Assembly: GCF_005405385.1 (NCBI RefSeq)
Contig: NZ_BJDY01000002.1
Location: forward strand, 1 to 64,000
Direction of reading: 5' to 3'
From: Lactiplantibacillus mudanjiangensis
GTDB taxonomy: Bacteria; Bacillota; Bacilli; Lactobacillales; Lactobacillaceae
Length of the DNA: 64,000 nucleotides
Shown here: piece by piece, positions 45,936 through 55,242 of the stretch
How positions within the stretch are numbered: position 1 is the stretch's first letter
Layout of the letters: every line of letters begins with the position of its first letter
The notes under the pieces: model-generated
The model's database searches: none
What the model was told of the DNA's origin: nothing
The model's input: only the letters and a program-made list of their open reading frames with translations
Program-made: the position numbers and the translations under genes

Positions 45936-46565
45936 ATGAGTGAAACCAAACATCGCCGACCCATCGTTATTGGGGTGACTGGTGGTTCCGGTAGTGGGAA
46001 AACGACTGTTAGCAAAGCAATCTATAATCAGTTATCCGGACAATCATTGCTAATTTTGCAACAAGATTCCTACTATAATGATCAAGCTGACATGACGATG
46101 GCTGAACGTCGGGCCGTTAACTACGATCATCCATTGGCATTTGATACGGATTTGATGATTGAGCAAATTAAAACGTTGCTTGATTACAAACCAATTGAAA
46201 AGCCAGTCTATGATTACGAACAATCAACGCGTAGCAGTGAAACGATTCATCAAGAACCACGTGATGTCATTATTGTGGAAGGCGTCTTGATCTTAGATGA
46301 TCAACGTTTACGAGATTTGATGGATATTAAGGTTTTCGTGGATACAGATGATGATATTCGGATCATTCGCCGGATTCAACGTGATATCAAGGAACGTGGT
46401 CGGACCTTAGATTGGGTGATTGAACAATATTTGGCGACCGTTAAACCAATGTATCACCAATTTGTGGAACCAACCAAGCGTTATGCGGACATTATTGTGC
46501 CCGAAGGTGGCGAAAATGAAGTTGCCATCGATTTGTTAACGACCAAAGTTCGTTCTATTTTGTAA
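45936..46565 (+). CDS. udk: Uridine kinase
   Basis: 209-residue enzyme of pyrimidine salvage, phosphorylating uridine and cytidine. P-loop [14 protein letters not shown] near residue 15; [19 protein letters not shown]; and [17 protein letters not shown] are all present. ATG 45936 is preferred over ATG 45921 because GAGG lies 9 bases upstream. It sits between mltG and greA, an order shared by many Lactobacillales. Confidence 0.97.
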   Translation: MSETKHRRPIVIGVTGGSGSGKTTVSKAIYNQLSGQSLLILQQDSYYNDQADMTMAERRAVNYDHPLAFDTDLMIEQIKTLLDYKPIEKPVYDYEQSTRSSETIHQEPRDVIIVEGVLILDDQRLRDLMDIKVFVDTDDDIRIIRRIQRDIKERGRTLDWVIEQYLATVKPMYHQFVEPTKRYADIIVPEGGENEVAIDLLTTKVRSIL

Positions 46566-46671
46566 ACTAAACGCTCAGACTATAAAAATTTGGGTGAGAG
46601 AGTTTACAATTAAAAACTGACATGGTAGGCTGGTCAATGTTAACTATACAAGAACTAGAGGAGTGGACACA

Positions 46672-47154
46672 GTGGCTGAAGATAAAACATATCCAATGAC
46701 CGAAGAAGGTAAGGTTAAGCTCGAACATGAACTTGAAGACCTTAAACTTAACCAACGGCCAGAAATTATTAACCGCATTAAGATTGCGCGGAGTTACGGT
46801 GATTTATCCGAAAACTCTGAATATGAATCAGCAAAAAATGAACAAAGTTTATTAGAAAACCGAATTAAAACGGTTGAACACATGATTCAATACGCAGAAA
46901 TTATTGATAGCGAACAAATCGATGCAACCGAAGTTTCGGTTGGTAAGATTGTGACCTTTCAAGAATTGCCTGATGAAGAACCTGAAAGCTACACCATTGT
47001 TGGTGCGGCCGAAGCTGATCCAATGGGAGGCAAAATCTCAAATGACTCTCCAATTGCTAAGAGCTTAATTGGCCATCACGTCAATGATGAAGTTAGCATT
47101 GCGATTCCAGTTGGGACGATGCAAGTGAAGATCTTAAAGGTTGAAAATGCCTAG
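46672..47154 (+). CDS. greA: Transcription elongation factor GreA
   Basis: 160-residue factor that lets stalled RNA polymerase cleave its transcript and restart. An N-terminal antiparallel coiled coil ([38 protein letters not shown] with the acidic tip) is followed by an FKBP-like C-terminal domain ([20 protein letters not shown]). GTG 46672 is chosen because AGAGGAG lies 8 bases upstream; GTG 46663 overlaps that site. A terminator follows. Confidence 0.97.
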   Translation: MAEDKTYPMTEEGKVKLEHELEDLKLNQRPEIINRIKIARSYGDLSENSEYESAKNEQSLLENRIKTVEHMIQYAEIIDSEQIDATEVSVGKIVTFQELPDEEPESYTIVGAAEADPMGGKISNDSPIAKSLIGHHVNDEVSIAIPVGTMQVKILKVENA

Positions 47155-47161
47155 ATAAATT

Positions 47162-47200
47162 AAAAGCCACTAACGTCAAAGCGATGTTAGTGGCTTTTTT
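47162..47200 (+). terminator. Terminator after greA
   Basis: AAAAGCCACTAAC (47162-47174) pairs with GTTAGTGGCTTTT (47186-47198), with a T-run to 47200. Confidence 0.93.
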
Positions 47201-47218
47201 GTAAAAAGGAGGATCAAA

Positions 47219-47755
47219 ATGGATTATTTGCTTTTACTTCGAGGGGTGAATGTTGGCGGCAAAAGTCGGGTGCCGATGGCTGAACTTCGGGATCAGTTGA
47301 CAGCTGCCAACTTTACGAATGTGCGCTCATATATTAATAGTGGTAATTTGATGGTGACGAGTTCATTGGACCAAGCCACTTGTGAACGAGTGATTGTGCA
47401 AGTGTTAGGTGAGCAGTTTGCTTTTGAGATCCCGTTTAGATTAGTGGACAAACCGACTTTTATCGCGACACTAAAACAAGCACCGGCATGGTGGGGTGCT
47501 GATCCACAATTACGACACAATGCCTTGTTTAAGTTATCCACCTATGACACCGCACTTGATGAGTGGTTAACACAACATGTGACGACTGATTACGATCAAA
47601 TTTCAATTACACCAACCGTTATTTTTTGGACCTCAACCTTCAAAGTGAACTATAGTCGGTCATTTTATGCCAAAATAACGGGCACACCGTTTTATAAACA
47701 GACTAGCGCACGTAATTACAATACCACGATGAAGTTAAAACAATTGTTGCTATAG
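47219..47755 (+). CDS. DUF1697 family protein
   Basis: 178-residue protein with the DUF1697 signature (YLLLLRGVNVGGKSRVPMAELRDQL, SYINSGNLMVTS, and the ending ARNYNTTMKLKQLL). The biochemical role is not established. AAAGGAGGATC precedes the ATG. It lies alone after the greA terminator; downstream is repetitive intergenic DNA and convergent genes. Confidence 0.92.
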   Translation: MDYLLLLRGVNVGGKSRVPMAELRDQLTAANFTNVRSYINSGNLMVTSSLDQATCERVIVQVLGEQFAFEIPFRLVDKPTFIATLKQAPAWWGADPQLRHNALFKLSTYDTALDEWLTQHVTTDYDQISITPTVIFWTSTFKVNYSRSFYAKITGTPFYKQTSARNYNTTMKLKQLLL

Positions 47756-47815
47756 GTGAGATCAATATGCCCTCACACTTGGTTATGATGGGTTACTAAA
47801 CTAGTTAGCAGCCAC

Positions 47816-48009
47816 AAATATAACCGGAGTCAACCAGTGATGGTGCCAGCTGTGAGAACATCGTTAGTCCGGGTGGCTTTCCCGGTCTTACGATGTGGAC
47901 GACTTTTGAGACTGGCGGTTTGGGCTAGGCTTAAAAGCGAGGTGGAAGCCCGCATTTTGGGCTGGAATCGGTCCCCACAGCAGGCAGAATCACTGGCTGA
48001 CGTAGGTGG
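47816..48009 (-). repeat. Dispersed structured element, inverted partial copy D (about 194 bp)
   Basis: Reverse-complement match to the left half of copies A-C. Read on the minus strand from 48009 it starts CCACCTAC, keeps GGGCTTCCACCTCGC, ACATCGT...ACGATGT with CCGGG...CCCGG, and stops after CCGGTTATATT. The right half is missing. The long-palindrome repeat P2 lies 36 bases to its right. Confidence 0.9.
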
Positions 48010-48045
48010 TTAATTTAGGTATCTTCTAATATTTATAGCCGAAAC

Positions 48046-48156
48046 GTGCGACAAAAGACTGCTCCCTCCGCTTAGCTACGGAATAAGAACGATTGAAAGT
48101 GCACAATCATTCTTATTCCTAGGCTATACTCGGTAGCAAAGCGTCTTTTGTCGCAC
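48046..48156. repeat. Long-palindrome repeat, copy P2
   Basis: Outer arm GTGCGACAAAAGAC (48046-48059) pairs perfectly with GTCTTTTGTCGCAC (48143-48156). Inner arm GGAATAAGAA (48080-48089) pairs perfectly with TTCTTATTCC (48110-48119) around the loop CGATTGAAAGTGCACAATCA. The sequence before it, GCCGAAACGTGC, matches the start of P0 and P1. It lies at the 3' end of the minus-strand LiaF-like gene and may act as its terminator. Confidence 0.9.
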
Positions 48157-48164
48157 GCTATAGA

Positions 48165-48896
48165 TTACAGATAATTTAAAGTTAAACCAGATAGTGAGAG
48201 TCGTCCGGTGAGCGTAATTCGTGGACCAGCCGTGGTTGGTTCGCCAATGGTTTCGATGTGACTCATGTTGTTGGCTAATTCAACTTGAACTTGCCAAGTT
48301 TTAGGTAGGTAGAGTTCAACGCCAGATAGCGACACGTCCAAGTTAATAATGGCAGTGTTGTCGGCTAAAGTCACATCATCAAAGTAAATCTTTGCACCGC
48401 CAGTGGAAACGCGGATATTGGCGGTTGCCAGGGCTTCGCTGTGAATGTAACGAATACTGTTACTCATCGATAAATCAAGGTCAACGTGAGCATCATCAAT
48501 GGTGGCTGTCGATTCGGTCGTCCAGTCGTCATGATGATGATGACTAAAATTTTGGCCGTGGTGCGCCCAGCGTTTTACTAATGCCCGATGCGGTGTAAAG
48601 ATCAAATTGAGGCCAATACTGAGTAGGACGGCCGCACCTAAAATGGTCCAAGGAACGAGGTTAGTAATGCCTAATGGTTTTGCGTAGAGCATCGCCAGAA
48701 AGGCTAGAGAAAAGACGCTACCGGTAATCATCATGTAGCGTAAGCTGTTGAGCAAGACAGCGACTAAGATGATCGTGAGAATTAAAGTACCGACTCCTAA
48801 GTGGGCGGCAAAGATACCTAATTGGCTAAGAACTAAGATGATGGCACTAACGAGGAAGAAAATCCCCCAGAACCAGCGTTGACGTTTAAATGGCAT
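48165..48896 (-). CDS. LiaF-like membrane protein
   Basis: 243-residue protein with an N-terminal block of about four short transmembrane helices (FWGIFFLVSAIILVLSQLG onward to about residue 100), a His-rich linker (FSHHHHDDW), and a C-terminal beta-rich domain (DLDLSMSNSIRYIHSEAL, NLDVSLSGVELYLPKTW) like LiaF/DUF4097-type envelope stress proteins. LiaF inhibits the LiaS kinase in Bacillus; here the partner is instead the LytTR regulator upstream, separated by one base. The function is inferred. P2 follows its stop. Confidence 0.82.
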   Translation of the reverse strand: MPFKRQRWFWGIFFLVSAIILVLSQLGIFAAHLGVGTLILTIILVAVLLNSLRYMMITGSVFSLAFLAMLYAKPLGITNLVPWTILGAAVLLSIGLNLIFTPHRALVKRWAHHGQNFSHHHHDDWTTESTATIDDAHVDLDLSMSNSIRYIHSEALATANIRVSTGGAKIYFDDVTLADNTAIINLDVSLSGVELYLPKTWQVQVELANNMSHIETIGEPTTAGPRITLTGRLSLSGLTLNYL

Positions 48897-48897
48897 A

Positions 48898-49350
48898 TTA
48901 AGACTCCTTTTTAGTTAAAATGGCTTTGAGCTGCTGATAATAGCGACGTGATACATAGAGTTGTTTATGAGTCGCTTGAAATTCAATTAAGTTGCCAGTT
49001 AGCGACTTCGTTAGTGAATAAATGGCCGTGGTGTTGACAATGGCAGATTTTGATACCCGGAAAAATATTTCCGGCAATTGTTCGGCCAACTCATATAGGC
49101 GAGTAGCCGTTTTATAAGCCGCGGTCCGAGTGTGGACACGAATATCATGACCACTGGCTTCGATAAAAATAATCTCGCTTAACGGTAATTGAATCATTTG
49201 ACCTTGTTGTGAAACGGGTAACGTAGCTGCTGGTGCGGTTAATTTTTCGAGTGCTTGCACGAGCGTCGTCAATTGTTCATCGGCGGCAGGGGCGCGGACT
49301 TGAATTTCTGGTGCGCTTAATTGGGGATCGATTTCAACGTGAATCTGCAA
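48898..49350 (-). CDS. LytTR-domain transcriptional regulator
   Basis: About 150-residue regulator with a short N-terminal region (about 1-55) lacking a receiver domain and a C-terminal LytTR DNA-binding domain (IQLPLSEIIFIEASGHDIRVHTR, RVSKSAIVNTTAIYSL, LYVSRRYYQQLKAIL). TTG 49350 is proposed because AAGGAGG lies 8 bases upstream; ATG 49356 and GTG 49359 are in frame but too close to that site. It is co-transcribed with the LiaF-like gene, which suggests a two-gene envelope-response unit in which the membrane protein controls the regulator, as in LytTR regulatory systems. Confidence 0.88.
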   Translation of the reverse strand: MQIHVEIDPQLSAPEIQVRAPAADEQLTTLVQALEKLTAPAATLPVSQQGQMIQLPLSEIIFIEASGHDIRVHTRTAAYKTATRLYELAEQLPEIFFRVSKSAIVNTTAIYSLTKSLTGNLIEFQATHKQLYVSRRYYQQLKAILTKKES

Positions 49351-49531
49351 CCCCATCACCTCCTTGGTGTTATAAGTACACCATATTGCGAATGACTTGT
49401 AAATCCGAATCCCCTAAGTGGTCAGTTTTCAGACGCAAGTGGTGCTTTGTGCACTAACCGGCAATGTTGCGTTTTATGGTTGAAAAGGGGACAATAACTG
49501 TAAACGATTACAACAAGTGAGGGTGACACGC

Positions 49532-49837
49532 GTGAAAATTACAATTACAGCGGCAGCGAATCAATGGTTTCATGAAGATATGGGCGTCACACCGGGTAAT
49601 GGCGTGCGCTTTTATGGTAAAACATATGGCAAAACAGCGGTCCACAGTGGGTTTTCAATCGGATTAGCCCGTGATGACGAACCGCATCAACCAATTGCTA
49701 GTACCGTGGTCGATGGGGTGAATTATTATGTTAATGATCGCGATGAATGGTTCTTTAAGGGCTATGATTTGACCGTTGACTATGATGAGGCCAATGATGG
49801 GCCTAAGTATGATTATGTGCCAAATAACGAAGATTAA
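49532..49837 (+). CDS. HesB/IscA-like protein (YneR-type)
   Basis: 101-residue protein (MKITITAAANQWFHEDMGV; FYGKTYGKTAVHSGFSIGLA) resembling the Firmicute HesB-like branch of the iron-sulphur carrier fold. None of the usual conserved cysteines is present, so iron-sulphur binding is doubtful. GTG 49532 is selected because GAGGGTG lies 8 bases upstream. Convergent with yfhO and separated by a bidirectional terminator. Confidence 0.82.
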   Translation: MKITITAAANQWFHEDMGVTPGNGVRFYGKTYGKTAVHSGFSIGLARDDEPHQPIASTVVDGVNYYVNDRDEWFFKGYDLTVDYDEANDGPKYDYVPNNED

Positions 49838-49880
49838 AAAAATGCTACCACAACCATTTTTTGGCTGTGGTAGCATTTTT
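49838..49880. terminator. Bidirectional terminator between the HesB-like gene and yfhO
   Basis: AAAAATGCTACCACA (49838-49852) pairs with TGTGGTAGCATTTTT (49866-49880). Confidence 0.93.
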
Positions 49881-49889
49881 GCGTTTGAC

Positions 49890-52544
49890 CTAATCGGTTG
49901 AGCGACGACGATAACGACGATAGCCAAACCAACCTAAGGTACTTAAAGCTGTCAGACCACTTAAAATGGTGCCGGCAACGAAGTATGGTGGGCGATACGT
50001 TAAGGTCACGGTATGTTTACCTTTGCTAAGTGGTACGGCGACAAACGTATTAATCACTTTGTGTGTCTTAACGGTCTTGCCATCAACTTTGGCGTGCCAA
50101 CCTTTTGAATAAGGAATGGTCGTCATTAAGACTTGATGGTTTTTCTTGATATTAATCGTCCCAGTTAGGCGGCGACTAGTATGCTTGGTGATCGTCCAAG
50201 GTGATTTTTGGAGCTTCTTAGCAGACTGTTTGAATTGTTGATTGCTAAGTTTGTATAACGTAAAGTTTTGTAACCAGAGGGACGTTTTCTTCATTTGAAT
50301 CCCAAAGGTGACGGTCTTACCTTTACTATGCGTCGCAACGTTGACGGCGATGGTATGGCGGTAAGTTGGATATTGTTTCAATGCTTTACCGTTGATATAG
50401 AAGCTGGCGTTTGACGTTGACAAGTTTTGACCAAAGGTAATGTAGTAAGAATCATTCGTCTTTGGCGTAAACTTAAAGTAAATCGATCCAGTCTTGGCTA
50501 AGTCTTGTTTATTAACTACAGAACCTGTCAAAGTGACCACTTTTTTGACGTTTTGGAAGACGACTTGGTCAAAGTTTTCAGCTGAAATGAGGGCCGAAGT
50601 TGAGCGATTGGCCAAGGTTTGATAGATCAATTCTTGACGCGCAATCGGATCACCAGTGGTTTTGGAGACTTTCAAGTTCAAAATCTTATCGGAAGCGCCG
50701 AACCCTAACCCTAAAGCGTAGGGATTTTGGTAAACGTTCACTTTTTGATTGCTTAATTGACTAGATTTGGTGTAATAGCGTAAATCGGGCTTGGTGCTGG
50801 TAACCGGAATATAACTATTGAAGTTTTCACTGTTTGATACACCTGATGGAATATTTTTATCCATAAAGTACTGCATATCTAGTAAGGAATCGGTAATTAA
50901 TGTCCCGTTGGAATAGGTGACAACCCCATCTCCATCGGGTTGTCCAATTGAGCCAAAGAAGTTCGGAATAATACTTTCAAAGGTCGAACTAAAATGATCG
51001 CCGCCATTATAGTTGGCTTGCAACGGATCATCTTTAGTACGAGTAAACGTCTTACCAATACGGTAGAAGCCACTATTTGAACTTTGAATGCCGCTAACGG
51101 TTTTATCCAGAATTTGCGTATAGTCGCCAAATTCACTCTGTGAGACGTATGAAATATTATTGAGCGAAGCAACCGCGTTAGTGGTCATATCAGTAGTGAC
51201 TAGCACTAATGCGACGATCTGATAGAGCTGCAAGTAACGTCGTTTAGGCGCGACTAATAAGACAAGTGAGATTGCGGCTAAGCCAGCGGTAATCCCGATG
51301 TTGCCCATGCTGACATAGGTCACATGTTTGATATTCAAAGCCACTGTAATAAACATTGCGGCGAAGATCCCGAGCGCGACTAATGCTTGCCAAAGTTTGA
51401 TGGTCAAGTCTTTAGTGATCGCTTGCGCGGCTAACCAGACGACCCAGAAACAAAAGACAAACGAGAATCGGTAAGGATACCAAACTGGAAATTGATCCGC
51501 ATGCCAAAGTAAGTCTAATGGTTCGAAACAAAATGAGAGTAAGATCACGCCGGTGACGACGAGCGCGCTAAGTTTAACAGGCCAACTTGGTTTGTGGCGC
51601 AAAAAGTAAACGATAAAGCCAATGATGGCAATCCAAGCGATATAAACGTTAGGTTGGCCTGATGGCATTTGATCGAAGTTAAAGCTACCAATCACGTACT
51701 TGGCGAGCATCTTCCAAGGGGCGTATTCAAATTTCCAACTAATTTTTGTTTCATTATATTGCGCTTTACTTTGTAATAAGGCATAAAAAGTTGGAAAAAG
51801 TAGCCAAGCAGATAGTGCGACGCTGACTAAGCCACCCCAGGCAAACTTCCCAATTTGTTGCAGCAACGTTTTAAAGTTGGTCCAGTACTTGGTTGCGGCA
51901 TACAACCAGTATAAACAACTGAACAAGATAACCATATAACCCATATAATAGTTATCGATTAACATAACGGTTAACCAGCCGGCAAACCAGCGAATTTTAC
52001 CGGTTTTGAAGAGCCGTTCGAGCCCTAGAATGACCATTGGTAAAATCGCGGTGGTGTCTAACCAGATCAAGTTAAGTTGATTGGCGATCATCCAACCCAT
52101 TAATGCGTAGACGGTACTGAACATTGGGACTAACCAACCGCTTTGAGTCCGTGTTTTGGTTAGTAACCAGCCAAACGCTAAGCCGGCAAAACCATATTTC
52201 AGGATCGTGATGATAAAGATCCCAGTTGTAATTGATTTGCCAGGGAAGGCCAATAAGATCAAGTTGAATGGACTCATTAAGTAGTAAGCCCAGACACCCA
52301 ACATATCGCCACCAATGGTTTTAGAGAACGAATAAAAAAAGGCGCCAGGATCATGTAAAATCGTATGACGGAAATAAGAGAACATGTCCACATACTGTTG
52401 ACCCATGTCGACGGTCAATAAACTACTGGAACCAAATGGCGCCATGTGTCGATAAATAAAATAGCCAGTCATTAATATTAATGGCAGCCAAAAACTTAGC
52501 CAGAGCGGCCAAGTATGCTTGTCAAAAATACGACGGATTTTCAA
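49890..52544 (-). CDS. YfhO family membrane protein
   Basis: 884-residue protein with about twelve to thirteen transmembrane helices in the first half (WPLWLSFWLPLILMTGYFIY onward), a large extracytoplasmic region (about residues 450-850) and a last helix near residue 860 before a basic tail RRYRRRSTD. The family is GT-C-like; Bacillus and Listeria relatives glycosylate lipoteichoic acid. That role here is inferred. TTG 52544 has GAGGTGG upstream. Monocistronic, divergent from pbp2B. Confidence 0.9.
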   Translation of the reverse strand: MKIRRIFDKHTWPLWLSFWLPLILMTGYFIYRHMAPFGSSSLLTVDMGQQYVDMFSYFRHTILHDPGAFFYSFSKTIGGDMLGVWAYYLMSPFNLILLAFPGKSITTGIFIITILKYGFAGLAFGWLLTKTRTQSGWLVPMFSTVYALMGWMIANQLNLIWLDTTAILPMVILGLERLFKTGKIRWFAGWLTVMLIDNYYMGYMVILFSCLYWLYAATKYWTNFKTLLQQIGKFAWGGLVSVALSAWLLFPTFYALLQSKAQYNETKISWKFEYAPWKMLAKYVIGSFNFDQMPSGQPNVYIAWIAIIGFIVYFLRHKPSWPVKLSALVVTGVILLSFCFEPLDLLWHADQFPVWYPYRFSFVFCFWVVWLAAQAITKDLTIKLWQALVALGIFAAMFITVALNIKHVTYVSMGNIGITAGLAAISLVLLVAPKRRYLQLYQIVALVLVTTDMTTNAVASLNNISYVSQSEFGDYTQILDKTVSGIQSSNSGFYRIGKTFTRTKDDPLQANYNGGDHFSSTFESIIPNFFGSIGQPDGDGVVTYSNGTLITDSLLDMQYFMDKNIPSGVSNSENFNSYIPVTSTKPDLRYYTKSSQLSNQKVNVYQNPYALGLGFGASDKILNLKVSKTTGDPIARQELIYQTLANRSTSALISAENFDQVVFQNVKKVVTLTGSVVNKQDLAKTGSIYFKFTPKTNDSYYITFGQNLSTSNASFYINGKALKQYPTYRHTIAVNVATHSKGKTVTFGIQMKKTSLWLQNFTLYKLSNQQFKQSAKKLQKSPWTITKHTSRRLTGTINIKKNHQVLMTTIPYSKGWHAKVDGKTVKTHKVINTFVAVPLSKGKHTVTLTYRPPYFVAGTILSGLTALSTLGWFGYRRYRRRSTD

Positions 52545-52742
52545 AATGCCACCTCAATCCTTAAATGTTTAAGTCTATCGTCTAGGATAGCATAAGTCAT
52601 GGCTCACGGTCGCCCATTTTGACAAATTAACTTGTGACTGGAAACCGTGTCAGCGCGGCTTAAATGTGAATTTGTGATGAAGTTACCCCATGAATACCAG
52701 GCATGTTTAATCAATTATAAAGAAGCTGATAATTTTCGATGT

Positions 52743-52771
52743 TTGAAATGCGAAATTGAAGGATTTATAGT
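52743..52771 (+). promoter_or_regulatory. Promoter of pbp2B
   Basis: TTGAAA (52743-52748), a 17-base spacer and TATAGT (52766-52771), giving a leader of about 120 bases. The 354-base gap from 52545 also contains an imperfect run of AGTGCTA/AGTGCACT/AGTGTTA motifs at about 52815-52850; nothing else is evident. Confidence 0.6.
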
Positions 52772-52898
52772 ACACTATTGATTGATAAATGCGCAACCGA
52801 TACAATAGCATAAGTAGTGCTAATATTTAAGTGCACTAGTTAGTGTTATTAAATTGGTTTGATAATACTAACTAAGTTTAAGAACGGGAGTTTGAGAA

Positions 52899-54935
52899 TT
52901 GAAACTGTTTAAAAAAGCATCTGACAACCGTGACCCCAATAAGTCACATATACCATTCCGCCTGAATTTCTTATTCTTCGTGGTCTTTCTATTATTTGCG
53001 GCGTTGATTGGCCAATTAGCTTATTTACAAGTGGATTATGGTCAAAAATTTGCGACGGCCGTTAACTCAGCGAACAATACGACCGCCACAGCGAGTGTCC
53101 AACGTGGATCGGTCTATGATTCGACTGGTCGAGTTTTGGTTGGGAACAAGTCTCACCAAGCAATCCAATATACGAAAGGACTCAATGTGGCCTCGTCTAA
53201 GATGTATACGATTGCCACTAAGTTAGGTCAATACTTAACGATCTCAACGAGTAGTTTAACGGATCGAAACAAAGCCGACTATTACTTGTCTAATAAGTCG
53301 AACTTAAAGGCCGTAGCTAAAAAGGTTAAAACGTCAACTGATTCAGATGTGCTCTATGATCGTGAAGTCACCTACACTGAAAAGAACTTAATTCAGAATA
53401 TGACGTCGGCGGATAAGAACGCGGCGGCTATTTTTGCCAAGATGAGTGCGGCCTATTCATTATCAACAGTTAACATCAAGTCAACCGGTGTTTCCAGCAC
53501 GGAATTGGCTGAGATTGGTGAACATCAATCTGAAATGCCTGGGATTAAAGTCGGGACCAGTTGGACGCGAAGCTATCCAAATGGGACCAGTATTACCAGT
53601 GTGCTAGGGACCGTTACCACTGAAAAGCAAGGGTTGCCAAGTGATAACATTAAGACGTTGTTAGCTGAAGGTTACTCTCGTGATGATTCAGTTGGGCAAA
53701 GCCAATTAGAAAAACAATACGAAAACGTTTTGAAGGGGACTAAGTCACAAACTGAAGTCAAAACTCAAGACGGTGTGATTCAAAAAGAAGTTAAAAAGTA
53801 TGGTGGTCAAAAGGGTGATAACCTGAGTTTGACGATCAATGCGAAGTTCCAAAAAGCGGTTCAAAGTATCATGATGTCTGAAACGAAGTCAGTTGGTGCC
53901 AATAATCCATACTTACCTGGTGCTTATGCGGTTGTCATGAATCCATCGACCGGCGCGATTTATGCGTTGGCTGGTGCGAGTCGGAATATTTCAACTGGAA
54001 AAGTGACCGAAAACGCCTTAGGAACGATTAACCAGACCTTCGTTATGGGGTCAGTTGTTAAGGGTGCTACGGTTATGGGTGCCTTGCAATCTGGTGTTAT
54101 TACGCCAACGAACAATACGTTGACTGATATGCCAATTAAGTTGGCTGGGACCGCCTCAAAGACGTCTTGGTTTAACAAGACTGGGAGTGCCAACCTATCA
54201 TTAGGGGCCTCTGAAGCCATGGAAGTTTCTTCTAACTCGTACATGATGCAGTTAGCGATGAAGGAAGGCAATTACTCATATGCTTCAGGTAAAGCTTTGA
54301 CGATGTCAACGTCAGTGTTCTCAAAACTACGTGGTTACTTCAATGAATTCGGTTTAGGTGTTAAGACTGGTGTTGATTTACCAGGTGAATCAACTGGTTA
54401 TGAAGGGTCATCTAGTCAGACTAATATTGGTAAAGCGTTAGATTTATCCTTTGGGAACTACGATGCCTATACCACGATTCAAGTGGCCCAATATATCTCA
54501 ACCATGGCCAATGGTGGTCGGCGGATCGCGCCACATATTGTGTCTGCGGTTACTGGGACTAATGCTGATGGGACGCAAGGTAAAGTGAAGACTAATGTGA
54601 CGTCTCGAGTCTTAAATACGGTTGATGTGCCATCATCTTACTTCGATATCGTGCAAAAAGGGTATTATTTAGTGGTTCATGGGACGAGTACTTATAAGAC
54701 CGGTGGAGCCTTATCAAGCTTGTCACCAGCTGTTGCAGCCAAGTCTGGGACTGCCGAAACGTATCATGGTTCAACGGCAACTGAAACGTTGAGTTTAGCG
54801 ACGTATGCACCATACAACAATCCTAAGGTTGCGATTGCGATCGTCTTCCCTGGGATGAACTCTAGTGGTGGGACTGCTAACATGGATACTGCTAAGTTGA
54901 TCTACAAACAATTCTGGAAGTACTATTCTAAATAA
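52899..54935 (+). CDS. Class B penicillin-binding protein (PBP2B-like transpeptidase)
   Basis: 678-residue peptidoglycan transpeptidase, probably septal. One N-terminal transmembrane helix (LNFLFFVVFLLFAALIGQLAYL), a dimerization domain (about residues 55-320), and a transpeptidase domain with S385-V-V-K388, S444-S-N446 and K615-S-G-T618. The SxxK reads SVVK rather than the commoner STFK. No PASTA domains follow. TTG 52899 has GGGAG 8 bases upstream. Here it stands alone rather than in the division cluster, near mltG and yfhO envelope genes. Confidence 0.94.
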   Translation: MKLFKKASDNRDPNKSHIPFRLNFLFFVVFLLFAALIGQLAYLQVDYGQKFATAVNSANNTTATASVQRGSVYDSTGRVLVGNKSHQAIQYTKGLNVASSKMYTIATKLGQYLTISTSSLTDRNKADYYLSNKSNLKAVAKKVKTSTDSDVLYDREVTYTEKNLIQNMTSADKNAAAIFAKMSAAYSLSTVNIKSTGVSSTELAEIGEHQSEMPGIKVGTSWTRSYPNGTSITSVLGTVTTEKQGLPSDNIKTLLAEGYSRDDSVGQSQLEKQYENVLKGTKSQTEVKTQDGVIQKEVKKYGGQKGDNLSLTINAKFQKAVQSIMMSETKSVGANNPYLPGAYAVVMNPSTGAIYALAGASRNISTGKVTENALGTINQTFVMGSVVKGATVMGALQSGVITPTNNTLTDMPIKLAGTASKTSWFNKTGSANLSLGASEAMEVSSNSYMMQLAMKEGNYSYASGKALTMSTSVFSKLRGYFNEFGLGVKTGVDLPGESTGYEGSSSQTNIGKALDLSFGNYDAYTTIQVAQYISTMANGGRRIAPHIVSAVTGTNADGTQGKVKTNVTSRVLNTVDVPSSYFDIVQKGYYLVVHGTSTYKTGGALSSLSPAVAAKSGTAETYHGSTATETLSLATYAPYNNPKVAIAIVFPGMNSSGGTANMDTAKLIYKQFWKYYSK

Positions 54936-54953
54936 TTAAATTTCCGTTTTTTG

Positions 54954-54986
54954 ATACCAGTATCTTAATTGATACTGGTATTTTTA
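54954..54986 (+). terminator. Terminator after pbp2B
   Basis: ATACCAGTATC (54954-54964) pairs with GATACTGGTAT (54971-54981), followed by TTTT. Confidence 0.9.
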
Positions 54987-55062
54987 GGTTATTAATGGTA
55001 TAGTAATTCAAGTTAAGGGCTCCAGCCCTGTATTATGCGAATGAGTTTGGAGGGTCAACAAC

Positions 55063-55212
55063 ATGCGGGTACACATTACTTTAGAATGTACAGAATGCCA
55101 TGAACGTAACTACTTATCTTCAAAGAACCGCCGGAACAATCCGGACCGAGTTGAATTTAAGAAGTATTGTCCACGGGAACACAAAGTTACATTACATCGC
55201 GAAACTAAATAA
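55063..55212 (+). CDS. rpmG: 50S ribosomal protein L33
   Basis: 49-residue large-subunit protein ([20 protein letters not shown]; ending KVTLHRETK). A CxxC pair is followed by YCPRE, so three of the four zinc-ribbon cysteines are present. TTGGAGGG stands 9 bases before the ATG. The stop codon is embedded in the following terminator hairpin. Confidence 0.95.
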   Translation: MRVHITLECTECHERNYLSSKNRRNNPDRVEFKKYCPREHKVTLHRETK

Positions 55213-55236
55213 CAACAGGGTTACCTGTTGTTTTTT
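55211..55236 (+). terminator. Terminator overlapping the rpmG stop
   Basis: AACAACAGG (55211-55219) pairs with CCTGTTGTT (55224-55232), followed by TTTT. Confidence 0.88.
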
Positions 55237-55242
55237 ATGCGA

